Below are positions 47,074 to 58,000 of a stretch of DNA of 64,000 nt, in pieces. Within the stretch, counting starts at the first letter, position 1; every line of letters starts with the position of its first letter. The stretch lies in contig NZ_LT906438.1 of assembly GCF_900186955.1 (NCBI RefSeq), positions 1,612,001 to 1,676,000 of the forward strand. The letters run 5' to 3'. The notes under the pieces are model-generated. The model was not told where the DNA came from. It saw only the letters and a list, made by a program, of their open reading frames with translations, and made no database searches. Position numbers and translations under genes: made by a program. Source of the DNA: Bacillus pumilus. GTDB lineage: Bacteria > Bacillota > Bacilli > Bacillales > Bacillaceae.

Positions 47074-48306
47074 ATGATGTTGGGCGAGAAAACAGTCAGT
47101 AAAAAGAATATTATTGCATTATCATCAGTGCCTTTAATCATGACACTTGGGAACTCGATGCTCATTCCCGTATTGCCACAGATAGAAAAGACACTTTCCA
47201 TTACTTCCTTTCAAGTCTCCCTCATTATTACGGTATACTCCGTTGTCGCGATCTTATGTATTCCGATCGCCGGCTATTTATCAGATCGAATCGGGCGAAA
47301 AAAGGTACTCCTGCCGTGTCTGTTAATCGCAGGACTTGGCGGGGCTGTGGCAGCAGTTGCCTCAACGATCATGAAAGAACCGTACATGTGGATTCTATTT
47401 GGCAGGGTCCTTCAAGGTGTTGGCTCAGCCGGGGCAGCACCTGTCGTGATGCCGTTTATTGGAGATTTGTTTCATGATGATGAAGAAGTCAGTGCGGGAC
47501 TAGGCGCCATTGAAACCTCTAACACAGCTGGAAAGGTATTGAGCCCGATTATTGGGGCGCTTTTGGCTTCATGGTTTTGGTTTGTGCCGTTTTGGTTTAT
47601 TCCGTTCTTCTCAATCATCAGCTTTCTCATGGTACTGTTCATGGTAGAATCCGCGAAAAAAGAGGAGGACCCGCCTTCATTCAAAGAATTTTTAAAATCA
47701 ACAAAGACCATATTTAAGCATGAAGGACGCTGGCTGTATGCCATTTTTGCAATTGGCGGTTTTATTATGTTTCTTCTTTTTGGTGTGCTTTTTTACTTAT
47801 CTGATAACCTAGAGGCAGCTTATCAAATTAAGGGTGTCAAAAAAGGGCTCCTGCTTAGCATTCCGCTCCTTTTTCTATCCATCAGCTCATACGTTGCTGG
47901 GAAAACGATTGGAAAAGAAAAAGGGAAAATGAGAATCTTTTTAATCGTAGGCATGGCCTTGTTATCACTTTCCTATATGTTTTTATGGTGGAATCACAGC
48001 TTTTATGTATTGTTTATCTGCTTAAGCATTGGCGGTGTTGGCATCGGTATTGTCCTGCCTGCACTTGATGCCCTGATCACAGAAGGAATTGAAAAAGAGC
48101 AGTGCGGAACCATTACGTCGTTTTACAGCAGTATGCGTTTTATCGGTGTCGCTTTAGGACCTCCGATTTACGCTTATCTCATGGATAAAGGGGACTCCAT
48201 CGTTTTTATTCTCTCGACCATTTGCAGTCTTATTTCTCTATTTCTGGTCCTCTTCTTCATCCAGCCAGATGAAGAGGATGAAAGTGAACAATTAAAAACG
48301 GTTTAA
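47074..48306 (+). CDS. ymfD: MFS exporter YmfD (bacillibactin exporter type)
   Basis: A 410-residue major facilitator with twelve hydrophobic segments and the DHA1 motif A, GYLSDRIGRKKVLL (about residue 65). The loop NTAGKVLSPIIGALLASWFW is typical of drug exporters. The corresponding B. subtilis transporter of the ymfD/ymfE locus is implicated in secretion of the siderophore bacillibactin. Starts at ATG 47074 or 47077 after TTGGGTGA. In this genome the next gene is an MMPL exporter, not ymfE. Confidence 0.9.
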   Translation: MMLGEKTVSKKNIIALSSVPLIMTLGNSMLIPVLPQIEKTLSITSFQVSLIITVYSVVAILCIPIAGYLSDRIGRKKVLLPCLLIAGLGGAVAAVASTIMKEPYMWILFGRVLQGVGSAGAAPVVMPFIGDLFHDDEEVSAGLGAIETSNTAGKVLSPIIGALLASWFWFVPFWFIPFFSIISFLMVLFMVESAKKEEDPPSFKEFLKSTKTIFKHEGRWLYAIFAIGGFIMFLLFGVLFYLSDNLEAAYQIKGVKKGLLLSIPLLFLSISSYVAGKTIGKEKGKMRIFLIVGMALLSLSYMFLWWNHSFYVLFICLSIGGVGIGIVLPALDALITEGIEKEQCGTITSFYSSMRFIGVALGPPIYAYLMDKGDSIVFILSTICSLISLFLVLFFIQPDEEDESEQLKTV

Positions 48307-48312
48307 TCTAGA

Positions 48313-48340
48313 AAAAGACGGTATTTTGCCATCTTTTTTC
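48313..48340 (+). terminator. Terminator of ymfD
   Basis: AAAAGACGG pairs with CCATCTTTT with one A-C mismatch, followed by a T-rich tail. It ends 12 bases before the next promoter. Confidence 0.7.
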
Positions 48341-48351
48341 TTTTTTATAAA

Positions 48352-48381
48352 TTGACATGTAAAATTTTGATAGTTAAACTA
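48352..48381 (+). promoter_or_regulatory. Promoter with overlapping MarR-type operator, first MMPL gene
   Basis: TTGACA at 48352-48357, 17 bases, TAAACT at 48375-48380. The palindrome TAGTTAAACTA (TAGTT-A-AACTA) at 48371-48381 covers the -10. The same arrangement precedes the MarR gene at 54538-54567. Confidence 0.7.
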
Positions 48382-48622
48382 ATGTATAGTAATATCTTTT
48401 AAATTATTCCAAGCGGGAGGTGTTCAAAAACATTCATTTTCTGTCCTTCTTTAGGCAGAAATTGAGTTCGCGTGGTGATGATGAATGTGTGTTTCTTCAA
48501 CACGAAAAGACAATTGAATAGGTCATCCTGCCATTAGCACGTTGAAGGAGACGCAGTCAGCACTTCAGACACGCTCAAATATAGCAAATTGATTGATGAA
48601 CTAGAAGGAGCTTGAAGCAGCT
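48382..48622. other. Long leader of the first MMPL gene
   Basis: About 240 bases without a supported gene. A 34-codon frame starting at GTG 48420, which sits inside GGGAGGTG, and a short frame ending in KLIDELEGA just before the MMPL start are open but unrecognised. In the paralogous locus a MarR gene occupies this place, so these could be traces of a lost regulator, though I could not align them. Confidence 0.35.
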
Positions 48623-51600
48623 ATGTTGCAAATAATTAAAGCAAGATGGATTGTATTAGTGGTGTGGATGATAACAGCTGTGATTCTGTTTATTACTGCG
48701 CCCAATTTAGAGGAATTAACAAGAGAAAAAGGGCAATTAAAGGTTCCGGAGGGGACACCAACAGCTGAGGCACTTCACTTATTGGATAAGCTCACAGATC
48801 AAAACGGGAAAAAAGATACGGGTGTTATTGTATTCTCCGAACAACATCTGTTCCCTAAGAAAGAGCAGGAATTAAAAAAGGCTTTATCTGCACTCATGAC
48901 ACATGCTTCAGACCTCCACATTGACGGAATTACTTCGTATTTTCATGTAGATCCGGACATTCAAAAACAACTTTTATCAAAGGATAAAAGTACACTTCTT
49001 GTTCCATTCAAATTCGACCACTACGAAACAAAAGCTGTGAAGATTAAAGAACGAATTGAGGAAGTTTTAAAGCCCTATCATGTCTCATATGAAATGACGG
49101 GACAAAAATTTGTGGATTCAGATGTCATTCAAAGCTCTCAACAAGGTCTGAAGAAAACTGAACTTATAACGATCATTTTTATTTTCTTTATTTTAATCAT
49201 TGTTTTCAGATCGATTTTGGCACCTGTTGTTCCGCTCATTACGATCGGCATTTCTTATGCTGTCAGCCGTTGTATTGTGGCTTTTCTAGTAGAATATATG
49301 CAATTTCCTCTATCTAATTTTACTCAGATTTTTATGGTAGCGATTATGTTCGGTATAGGAACAGATTATTGTATTTTGCTTTTAAGCCGTTTTAAAGAAG
49401 AAATCGGTCAAGGTCGTGATGTCAAAGAGTCAATTATCATCACATATAAATGTGCAGGGAAAACGGTCCTTTTCAGTGGCTTAGCCGTGTTAGTCGGCTT
49501 CTCAAGCATTGGGTTTGCCAAATTTCAATTGTACCAATCAGCTGTTAGTGTTGCTGTAGGAGTTGGCATCCTGCTGATCGCCCTTGTCACCATCGTTCCC
49601 TTTTTTATGTCTGTTTTTGGAAAATCCCTTTTCTGGCCATCTAAAAGAGAAAACATTCGCCACCCGCAAAGTAAAATGTGGGAATGGGCTGGGCGTTTTT
49701 CATTTAAAAGGCCGCTGATCAGCCTAGGTTTAGTTGCACTCATTACGGTGCCTCCTATTCTGATGTACGACGGGACTCTTTCTTATAACAGCTTAAATGA
49801 GATTGGGACAAAGTATGAATCAGTGTCTGCATTTAATACGATATCAGAGCAATTTGGCTTTGGGGAAGCGCTGCCCCTGAATGTACTTGTTGAAAGTGAC
49901 AATAAGTTAGATAACCAAGAAAAGATTGTCATGATTGAAAAACTGACCCGTAAATTAAATGACATTGACGAAGTAAAAACGGTCCGTAGTGTCACTCGGC
50001 CTGTTGGTGATGGGTTAAGTCAGCTTTACGTCACCTCTCAAGCAAAAGAGCTGGGCGGAGAACTAGGAAAAGGCCATGAAGGAATCGGGAAAATTTCAGA
50101 TGGTTTGACCGAAACAAATCTTGCCCTTCTTAAACAAAAACCAAAAATTCAAGAATCCGCTAAAGGCATTGATCAGCTGATTGATGGAACAAAAGCGATC
50201 AAAAGCGGCATTGGAGAAGTAAGGGTGTCCCTGATCTCTTTAGAAGATGGGGTGAGGCGCAGTAAAGATGGCGTCGGAACCATTCGAAGTAAAATCAAAG
50301 AAGCAAAAAAGGAATTAGAGCAAGAATATCGAAGCAGTGAAGCGATGATTCAAGAACTTAAACGAATGGTGAGTACGCTTGAACGTCATGCGAAATCAAA
50401 TCAGCAGCTGATAACCACCATTAAAAAAGTAAAAAGTTCGTATGAAAAAGTATCGTTTGAAGCACTTGAAAAACGGCTGCCAGAAGTAAAAGATATGGAT
50501 GAATATAAAGAAATCAAGGAAGTATTCAAAAACACAAAAGGAATGCTTGATCAAGCAGGGGACCAAATGAATCTGTATGAAGAGAAAGCCTCTGTCTTTA
50601 AAGAAAAGATCAAGAAAGCAGATTCAGTGATTCAAAGCCTATCAATCAAGCAAAAAGAAGTAAAACGTCAAGTACAAGCGCTCATGGAAGGGCTCGATCA
50701 AGTTTATAACGGTCTTGAACAAACAAATGAGGGCCAAAAACAATTGATTAAAGAAATGCCTAAAATTGAAGATGGCGCAGACCAGCTGACAGACGGCCAA
50801 AAAGCCATCAAAAAAGGATTTAGTCAGCTTTCATCAAAACTCACATTGTTAACAGATGGTTTAGATGAAAGTATTGAAGGGCTTGAGCAGGTCAAAAGCG
50901 GCTTCACAGAGGCGGACGGCTATTTAAAGCAGCTTCAGAAAGCGCCAGATGAAGAAATAACAGGCTGGTTTATTCCAGAAGAAGTGCTGAAACGCCATGA
51001 ATTTAAGCAAATCTTTCATACGTATATGTCTCCAGATCGTAAATTAACAACCTTTGAAGTTATTTTAAATGTGAATCCATACAGCAATGAAGCGATGAAA
51101 GGCGTTGCGAAAATTGAGGACACCCTTGATCAATATTTACCTGTCAGCGGGTTAAAGAATGCAAATTACGGTGTGTCTGGTATCTCAAGTTTAAATGTAG
51201 ATTTAAAAGAAACATCTGACGGTGACTTTATTCGAACGGTCATTTTCATGTTAGTTGGCATCTTTATCATTTTAATTATATTATTACGGTCAATCGTCAT
51301 GCCGATATACTTAACACTTTCACTCATTTTAACGTATTTTACATCCGTCGGTTTAACAGAATGGATCTTTAAAACATTTTTTGGCTACGACGGTCTCAGC
51401 TGGGCTGTCCCATTTTTCAGCTTTGTCATTCTTGTCACCCTTGGCATTGATTATTCGATCTTCTTAATGGATCGCTTTAATGAATGGAAGGGAGAGCATG
51501 TGCAAGCATCAATGATATCAGCGATGAGAAATATGGGTTCCGTCATTATTTCAGCAGTCGCGATATTAGCGGGGACCTTTGCCGCTATGCTGCCGTCCGG

Positions 51601-51739
51601 TGTATTATCACTTGTTGAAATTGCAACGGTCATACTCATTGGGCTTTTATTATATGCTTTTGTTGTATTACCGCTCTTCATCCCGGTCATGGTTCGTATT
51701 TTCGGTAAATGGAATTGGTGGCCTTTTAGAATGAAATAA
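48623..51739 (+). CDS. MMPL/RND-family exporter (YdgH-like), stand-alone copy
   Basis: A 1038-residue transporter with two MMPL membrane blocks. An N-terminal helix is followed by an extracellular loop, five to six membrane segments (about 180-380, with FGIGTDYCILLLSRFKEE), a long extracytoplasmic coiled-coil region (about 480-800, repeated GLxQ/DG...Q patterns) and a second block (about 860-1030, with LGIDYSIFLMDRFNEW). The paired DY motifs are the proton-relay signature. Closely resembles the protein encoded at 55062-58181, so it is a paralogue. No B. subtilis gene lies at this position. Substrate unknown. Confidence 0.9.
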   Translation: MLQIIKARWIVLVVWMITAVILFITAPNLEELTREKGQLKVPEGTPTAEALHLLDKLTDQNGKKDTGVIVFSEQHLFPKKEQELKKALSALMTHASDLHIDGITSYFHVDPDIQKQLLSKDKSTLLVPFKFDHYETKAVKIKERIEEVLKPYHVSYEMTGQKFVDSDVIQSSQQGLKKTELITIIFIFFILIIVFRSILAPVVPLITIGISYAVSRCIVAFLVEYMQFPLSNFTQIFMVAIMFGIGTDYCILLLSRFKEEIGQGRDVKESIIITYKCAGKTVLFSGLAVLVGFSSIGFAKFQLYQSAVSVAVGVGILLIALVTIVPFFMSVFGKSLFWPSKRENIRHPQSKMWEWAGRFSFKRPLISLGLVALITVPPILMYDGTLSYNSLNEIGTKYESVSAFNTISEQFGFGEALPLNVLVESDNKLDNQEKIVMIEKLTRKLNDIDEVKTVRSVTRPVGDGLSQLYVTSQAKELGGELGKGHEGIGKISDGLTETNLALLKQKPKIQESAKGIDQLIDGTKAIKSGIGEVRVSLISLEDGVRRSKDGVGTIRSKIKEAKKELEQEYRSSEAMIQELKRMVSTLERHAKSNQQLITTIKKVKSSYEKVSFEALEKRLPEVKDMDEYKEIKEVFKNTKGMLDQAGDQMNLYEEKASVFKEKIKKADSVIQSLSIKQKEVKRQVQALMEGLDQVYNGLEQTNEGQKQLIKEMPKIEDGADQLTDGQKAIKKGFSQLSSKLTLLTDGLDESIEGLEQVKSGFTEADGYLKQLQKAPDEEITGWFIPEEVLKRHEFKQIFHTYMSPDRKLTTFEVILNVNPYSNEAMKGVAKIEDTLDQYLPVSGLKNANYGVSGISSLNVDLKETSDGDFIRTVIFMLVGIFIILIILLRSIVMPIYLTLSLILTYFTSVGLTEWIFKTFFGYDGLSWAVPFFSFVILVTLGIDYSIFLMDRFNEWKGEHVQASMISAMRNMGSVIISAVAILAGTFAAMLPSGVLSLVEIATVILIGLLLYAFVVLPLFIPVMVRIFGKWNWWPFRMK

Positions 51740-51746
51740 CGATCGG

Positions 51747-51775
51747 CGTCTCTGCTTATAGCAGAGGCGTTTTTA
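51747..51775 (+). terminator. Terminator of the first MMPL gene
   Basis: CGTCTCTGC at 51747-51755 pairs with GCAGAGGCG at 51761-51769 (one G-T), followed by TTTTTATT. Confidence 0.93.
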
Positions 51776-51884
51776 TTTCCTATCCTTTCCTCTGATTGAT
51801 ATAATGTCTATTAAATGGCTGTTTTACGTATATATCAGCTATGTTCTAATACATAATAAATAGGATGAACAAAGGAGGTTTCTC

Positions 51885-53165
51885 ATGACGTACTTACAAG
51901 AGAAGACACTAGACACACCTGGTCTTCATACTCATATTGTCAAAACAGAAAAATTTAAAACGGTCACAATCCTTTTTAAAATGCTTGCGCCTCTATCGAA
52001 AGATGACGTCACCATGCGTTCACTTTTCCCGCATGTGCTGTTAAGAGGAACAGAGAAAATGCCGAAAACAGGAGAATTGCGTGCTTATTTTGATGAGCTT
52101 TATGGTGCTACGGTTTCAGCAGACATGGCGAAAAAAGGGGAGAATCACATCATTACCTTCCGCCTGGAAATGGCGAATGAGAAATATTTAAAGGATCAAA
52201 CCCCTTTACTAGAAAAAGGGATTGCCTTACTATCTGATCTACTATTCCATCCGTATGTTGAAAATGGAGCGTTTAGTCAATTATATGTAGATCAAGAAAA
52301 ACGTACTTTAAAACAGCGAATTCAAGCAGTGTATGATGATAAAATGCGTTACTCGAACTTAAGGCTTGTGCAGGAAATGTGCAAAGGTGAACCGTATGCA
52401 CTGCACGTCAATGGAGAAATGGAAGATATCGAAACGATCACAGCTCAATCGCTGTTTGAAGCATATAAGCATGCGCTTCAAACAAATCAGCTTGATCTTT
52501 ATGTTGTGGGAGATGTAGACGAACAAGACATCAGCCGAATGGTCTCTCAATACTTCAAAACAAGTAATAGAGAACCGGTCAAACAACACGCTGAATCAGC
52601 AAGCACGCAAAGAGAAGCAAAAGAAGTCATCGACGAAGAAGACGTGAAGCAAGGCAAACTGAATATCGGCTTTCGCACGCATACGACGATTGCAGATGAC
52701 GATTATCCGGCTTTGCATTTGTTTAATGGCATATTCGGCGGCTTCTCACACTCGAAGCTATTCATCAATGTTCGGGAAAAAGCAAGTCTTGCGTACTACG
52801 CTGTGTCTAGACTTGAGAGCTTTAAAGGCTTGATGATGGTCATGTCAGGGATTGAAGTCGGCAACTATCAGCAGGCAGTAGACATCATAAAAGAACAATT
52901 TGAAGCGATGCAAAAAGGTGATTTTTCAGATGAAGCGATTGACCAAACAAAAGCTGTCGTCAAAAATCAGCTGCTTGAAACGATCGATACATCTTATGGG
53001 ACAGCGGAATACCTGTATCAGCATGCCGTTGTGCCAACAGGGGAAACGCTTGATTCCTTTTTAGAAGCACTTGACCGAGTGACAAAAGAGGACATCATCA
53101 AAGTGGGTCAGAAAATCGAATGGGATACGACCTATTTTCTTAAAGGAACGGAGGGTGCTTCATGA
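51885..53165 (+). CDS. ymfF: M16-family peptidase-like protein YmfF, probably non-catalytic
   Basis: A 426-residue M16 protein whose zinc motif region reads FPHVLLRGTEKMPKTGELRAYF, lacking HxxEH. It is therefore likely the structural partner of YmfH, as in two-subunit M16 enzymes. The second domain keeps NGIFGGFSHSKLFINVREKASLAYY. AAAGGAGGT precedes ATG 51885. It overlaps ymfH by four bases, which fits subunits made together. Confidence 0.95.
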   Translation: MTYLQEKTLDTPGLHTHIVKTEKFKTVTILFKMLAPLSKDDVTMRSLFPHVLLRGTEKMPKTGELRAYFDELYGATVSADMAKKGENHIITFRLEMANEKYLKDQTPLLEKGIALLSDLLFHPYVENGAFSQLYVDQEKRTLKQRIQAVYDDKMRYSNLRLVQEMCKGEPYALHVNGEMEDIETITAQSLFEAYKHALQTNQLDLYVVGDVDEQDISRMVSQYFKTSNREPVKQHAESASTQREAKEVIDEEDVKQGKLNIGFRTHTTIADDDYPALHLFNGIFGGFSHSKLFINVREKASLAYYAVSRLESFKGLMMVMSGIEVGNYQQAVDIIKEQFEAMQKGDFSDEAIDQTKAVVKNQLLETIDTSYGTAEYLYQHAVVPTGETLDSFLEALDRVTKEDIIKVGQKIEWDTTYFLKGTEGAS

Positions 53166-54454
53166 CAGTGAAAACAATTCAATTCGACCAGCTGCAAGAA
53201 ACGGTCTATCACGAAAAAATGGAGAGCGGACTTGACGTCTATGTGCTCCCAAAGCAAGGGTTTAACAAAACCTATGCGACCTTTACAACCAAATATGGCT
53301 CTGTCGATAACGAATTTGTGCCGCTTGGCAAAGAAGACATGATTCGAGTGCCTGACGGAATTGCCCATTTCTTAGAGCATAAACTGTTTGAAAAAGAAGA
53401 CGGAGACGTATTTCATACATTTAGTAAACAAGGAGCATCCGCAAATGCTTTTACGACATTTACGAGAACAGCTTACTTATTCTCAAGCACCTCAAATGTC
53501 GAACAAAATCTTGAGACACTCATTGATTTTGTTCAGGAACCTTATTTTACTGAAAAAACGGTCGAAAAAGAAAAAGGCATCATTGGTCAAGAGATTAACA
53601 TGTATGATGACAATCCGGACTGGCGTTTATTCTTCGGTCTGATTGAAAATCTATATCAAGAGCACCCCGTGAGAATTGATATAGCTGGAACAGTAGAAAG
53701 CATTGCTCCGATTACAAAAGATCATTTGTATGAATGCTATGAAACGTTCTATCACCCGAGCAATATGCTTCTATTTGTTGTCGGTCCCGTTGATCCGAAG
53801 CAAATATTAGATCAAGTTCGAGCAAATCAGGCGAAAAAGCCATTTACAGACCAGCCAGAGATCAAACGAAAAGAAATCAATGAGCCTGAAGGTGTGTACC
53901 GAAAAGAATACGAACTTCCAATGAACGTACAAGGCTCAAAATGTATGTTCGGTTTGAAAACAAAAAATCCTCATAAAAAAGGAAATGAGCTGCTAAAACA
54001 TGAGCTCGGAATGAATCTCATTTTAGAGACACTGTTTGGTAAAAGCTCCTTACAATATGAACAAATGTATGAAAAAGGCTTAATTGATGAGACCTTCAGC
54101 TACGATTATACGGAAGAAGGCGGCTTTGGCTTCACGTCAGTTGGCGGAGACACAAATGATCCTGATCAACTGGCAAAAGTATTAAAAGAAACCCTTCTTC
54201 AAGCAAAGAACTTGATCTCAGAAGAGAAAATTGAGCTCGCGCGCAAGAAGAAAATCGGCAGCTTTTTAAAAGCCATGAACTCTCCTGAATACATTGCGAA
54301 CCAATTCACTCGATATGCATTTTTAGATATGAGCTTATTTGATGTTGTGACCATGCTGGAACAGATCCAATTAACCGACATTCAGCAAATTTTAGAGGAA
54401 GAAATTGATGAAGAACGGATGTCCGTTTTCAAAGTCGTCCCGAAAACAAAATAA
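53162..54454 (+). CDS. ymfH: M16-family zinc peptidase YmfH
   Basis: A 430-residue insulinase-family protease with intact zinc motif HFLEH (in IAHFLEHKLFE, about residue 68) and downstream Glu in GIIGQEINMYDDNP. It forms the catalytic half of a pair with YmfF. The substrate in Bacillus is not established; related pairs act on peptides or peptide signals. Start overlaps the ymfF stop (ATGA). Confidence 0.95.
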   Translation: MTVKTIQFDQLQETVYHEKMESGLDVYVLPKQGFNKTYATFTTKYGSVDNEFVPLGKEDMIRVPDGIAHFLEHKLFEKEDGDVFHTFSKQGASANAFTTFTRTAYLFSSTSNVEQNLETLIDFVQEPYFTEKTVEKEKGIIGQEINMYDDNPDWRLFFGLIENLYQEHPVRIDIAGTVESIAPITKDHLYECYETFYHPSNMLLFVVGPVDPKQILDQVRANQAKKPFTDQPEIKRKEINEPEGVYRKEYELPMNVQGSKCMFGLKTKNPHKKGNELLKHELGMNLILETLFGKSSLQYEQMYEKGLIDETFSYDYTEEGGFGFTSVGGDTNDPDQLAKVLKETLLQAKNLISEEKIELARKKKIGSFLKAMNSPEYIANQFTRYAFLDMSLFDVVTMLEQIQLTDIQQILEEEIDEERMSVFKVVPKTK

Positions 54455-54462
54455 ATAAAGAG

Positions 54463-54496
54463 AGACAAACTCAGATCAAATGAGTTTGTCTTTTTT
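54463..54496 (+). terminator. Terminator of ymfFH
   Basis: AGACAAACTCA at 54463-54473 pairs with TGAGTTTGTCT at 54481-54491, followed by TTTTT. Confidence 0.95.
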
Positions 54497-54537
54497 GTGT
54501 TTAATGAATAAAAGCCTGTGATTTGTGAGGATTTTCA

Positions 54538-54592
54538 TTGACAATCATTTTGTTCATTAGTTAAACTCTTTAATAGTTAAACACTTAAACTA
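54538..54592 (+). promoter_or_regulatory. Promoter with MarR-type operators, marR-MMPL operon
   Basis: TTGACA at 54538-54543, an 18-base spacer and TAAACT at 54562-54567. TAGTTAAACTC at 54558-54568 overlaps the -10, and a second, wider dyad, TAGTTAAAC-A-CTTAAACTA, lies at 54574-54592 just downstream. Two sites around the start point suggest tight autorepression by the MarR protein encoded next. Confidence 0.72.
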
Positions 54593-54607
54593 AAAAAGGA
54601 GCAGCGT

Positions 54608-55084
54608 ATGGAACAAAATAAAATTGCACAGCTCATTCAGAGATATGCAGACGTCTATCTCATGATGGAAAAAAAGGTATCAAGTATGATCACGGAAAAG
54701 CTTGATAAAGAGCTGACACTTGATCAGTATTACTCACTTCGATACATCAATTTACATCCTGGATGTACGTCAACTGACCTTGCAAATGTATGCAATGTGA
54801 ATAAAAGTGCGGTAACCTCCATGACCAATCGTCTTTTTACAAAAAACTATATTGTCCGTGAGCACGATAAAGCCGATCGAAGAAATGTTCACCTTTACGT
54901 CACGCCAGAGGGCAAAGATGTGGTCAGCCGAATGGAAAAGCAGCTTCAGGATCTCGTTCGATCTTATTTTGAAAAGCTGGAAGAAAAAGAAATGGAATCA
55001 TTTATTCAAACATATGAAAAGATCTATCAAGTAATCATCGAAGAGGAGGCACAAAGTACTAATGAGAGCAATCATAAAGGGTAG
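54608..55084 (+). CDS. MarR-family regulator (YdgG-like)
   Basis: A 158-residue MarR protein. Winged helix with HPGCTSTDLANVCNVNKSAVTSMTNRLF (recognition helix) and the wing REHDKADRRNVHLYVTPEGK, between helical dimerisation ends. The layout with the following exporter matches B. subtilis ydgG-ydgH, though those genes lie elsewhere in that genome. AAAAAGGAGC precedes ATG 54608. It overlaps the exporter gene by 23 bases. Its likely operators lie in its own promoter and at 48371-48381. Confidence 0.92.
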   Translation: MEQNKIAQLIQRYADVYLMMEKKVSSMITEKLDKELTLDQYYSLRYINLHPGCTSTDLANVCNVNKSAVTSMTNRLFTKNYIVREHDKADRRNVHLYVTPEGKDVVSRMEKQLQDLVRSYFEKLEEKEMESFIQTYEKIYQVIIEEEAQSTNESNHKG

Positions 55085-58000
55085 ATGGCTGATCACGATT
55101 TTATGGATCGTATTAGCGGCAGTGTTACTCATCACCGCCCCTAATATGGCGCAATTAACAAAAGAAAAAGGGCAAATTTCAGTACCAGACGGCTATCCGT
55201 CCTCATATGCAAATCAGTTATTAAAGAAAATGTCTGAAAACGGTGATACAGAAAAATCAATTGTCATTGTCTTTCAAGAAAAGAACATCGTCAAAGAAAG
55301 AGAAACATCTTTAAAAAAGGCAATGGAGATTTTAGAAAAGGACCAAGAGCTACATGTCGAGGACATCACTTCTTATTTTGACGCCAATAAAGATATCAAA
55401 AAACAGATGCTCTCTAAAGATCGCACGACGCTCCTTGTTCCAGTTACATATGACTCAAACAAAATCAAAGCTTCCGATTTTAAAGAAAGAGTCAATGAAA
55501 AGCTGAAGAGCTTAAATCTAACATATGAAATGACAGGACAGCCGTTAATTGATGATGACGTGATCACAAGCTCGCAAGAAGGTCTGAAGAAAACAGAGTT
55601 CATTACGATTGGGTTTATTCTTATCGTTCTTGTCCTTGTCTTTAGATCAGCTGTGGCGCCTTTCGTTCCATTAGTCGCAGTAGCTTTGTCTTACTTGGTG
55701 AGTCAATCCATCGTGGCTTATTTAGTCAAATATCTCGACTTCCCGCTCTCGACCTTTACCCAAATTTTCATGGTCGCGATCATGTTTGGAATAGGAACGG
55801 ACTACTGCATTCTACTTCTCAGCCGCTTTAAAGAAGAAATCGCACACGGTAAAGATAAAATTGAGGCAATTCTCATTACGTATAAAACAGCAGGAAAGAC
55901 TGTTTTATTCAGCGGAATTGCTGTGCTCATCGGTTTTACATGTATTGGCCTGGCACAGTTTCAGCTCTATAAATCAGCTGTTGCAGTAGCAGTTGGTGTT
56001 GCTGTGCTCATTGTGGCGCTTCTCACGATTGTTCCGTTCTTTATGGCGGTTTTAGGAAAAGTGTTATTTTGGCCGATTAAAGGTGATATTGCGCATCCGC
56101 AGTCAAAAATGTGGGAAACAGCAGGACGCTTTTCATTTAAAAAACCACTTTTCAGTTTACTAATCGTAGGAGTCATTACGCTTCCTCCCATTCTCATGTA
56201 TAAAGGAACGCTTTCTTATAATAGCTTAGATGAAATCGGTAATAAATATGAATCAGTCAATGCATTCAATACGATTTCCGACAAATTTGGGCCAGGAGAA
56301 GCTCTACCGGCAACGATTGTCGTGAAATCAGCTGATCTGTTAGACAACAATAAAGGGCTGATTGCTGTTGAAAAACTCAGCCGTGCAATTGAACAAACAG
56401 ATGGCGTAAGTAAAGTGAGAAGTGCGACACGTCCTGTCGGTAAAGGGCTGAGTGATCTATACGTGAAATCACAAGCAAAAGAACTAAATACCGGACTTGA
56501 TAAAAGTAATGAAGGCTTGAAAAAAATCCAAGATGCACTGACGACAATGAGTCAATCCATTGAGGATCAAACGCCGCAAATCAAATCATCTGGAAAAGGC
56601 ATTAACAAATTGATTTCTGGTACAGAATCAGTGAAAACAGGCATTCAAAACATCGAAAAATCGTTAAGAGATTTACAAGGCGGAATCGATCAAAACAAAA
56701 ACGGTGTTGCACAGATTAAAGAAAAAATTAAAGGTGCGAAAAAAGAATTAACGACTCAAGTCGCACAAGTAAATCAGCAAGTGTCGCTGTATAAAAGCAT
56801 TTCCAAAGAATTAAAGGCAGCATTGGCGCAGGTGGATACGTCCTCCTCTGCCGCAGCGGATGTAAAAGCATTAATCACACAAGCAAATAAACAATTTAGT
56901 ACACTTGAAAAACAAATTCCGCAAGTGAAAGAAAATCAATCGTATCAAGCCATCAAAGCTTCATATAATGAACTTTCTACGACCTTGCAAGAAGGCGCAA
57001 AACAGGCAGACAGCTATGCCAAACAAGCGAAAGAAGCTAGAAAACAGCTTGAAGCAGCGGATGCCTTTATCGCAAAAGCTAGAGAGCAGCAAAACGTTTT
57101 GACGAGTCAAATCGATGAACTCATTGCTGGCTTAGATGCAATTGAAACTGGATTGGATAAAACGTCTAAAGGTCAAGGGCAAATAGCTGATAATATGCCA
57201 AAGCTTGCAAATGGTGCCGGGCAAGTGATTGATGGTCAAAAACAAATGAAAGAAAAGATTGGCGGTTTTGGTGATGACCTGACCAAACTGACAGATGGGC
57301 TGAACAAAAGCGTCGATGGCTTAGAGAAAATTTCAAGCGGATTAATGGGTGCAGGTGACTACTTAGACGAACTGAAAAATGCACCAGATCAAGACATGGC
57401 CGGCTGGTTTATCCCAAAAGACGTGCTGAAAAACAAAGCATTCAAGCAAGTGTTTGATTCATACATGTCGGATGACCGCAAGATGACAAAGATTGATGTC
57501 ATTTTAGAAAAAAATCCATATGGCAACGAAGCCATGTCGACGATCAAACAAGTAGAAGCTTCTGTCGAGCGGGCACTTCCTGAAACGAATTTAAAAGATG
57601 CATCATTTGGTGTTTCAGGTGTATCAAGTATGAATGCTGATTTAAAACAGCTGTCAGACCAAGATTTCAATAAGACGGTTCTTTACATGATGATCGGTAT
57701 TTTCCTCATCCTTGTGATCCTGTTCCGTTCGCTTGTGATGCCGCTGTACTTGGTAGGTTCACTTATTTTGACTTACTTTACAGCTATCGGAATGACAGAA
57801 TTTATTTTCACTCATTTCTTCGGATATCCGGGCATTAACTGGGCGGTTCCATTCTTTGGATTTGTCATATTAATGGCGCTCGGAGTCGATTATTCGATTT
57901 TCTTAATGGAGAGGTTCAATGAATACAAAACAAAAGACATTCAGTTTGCGATGACCGAATCAATGAAGAATATGGGCTCTGTCATTATGTCTGCTGCTGT

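Noticed and set aside
51885..53165. YmfF lacking HxxEH, suggesting a broken peptidase
   Set aside because: Paired M16 proteins commonly have one non-catalytic subunit; the gene is full length and coupled to ymfH.
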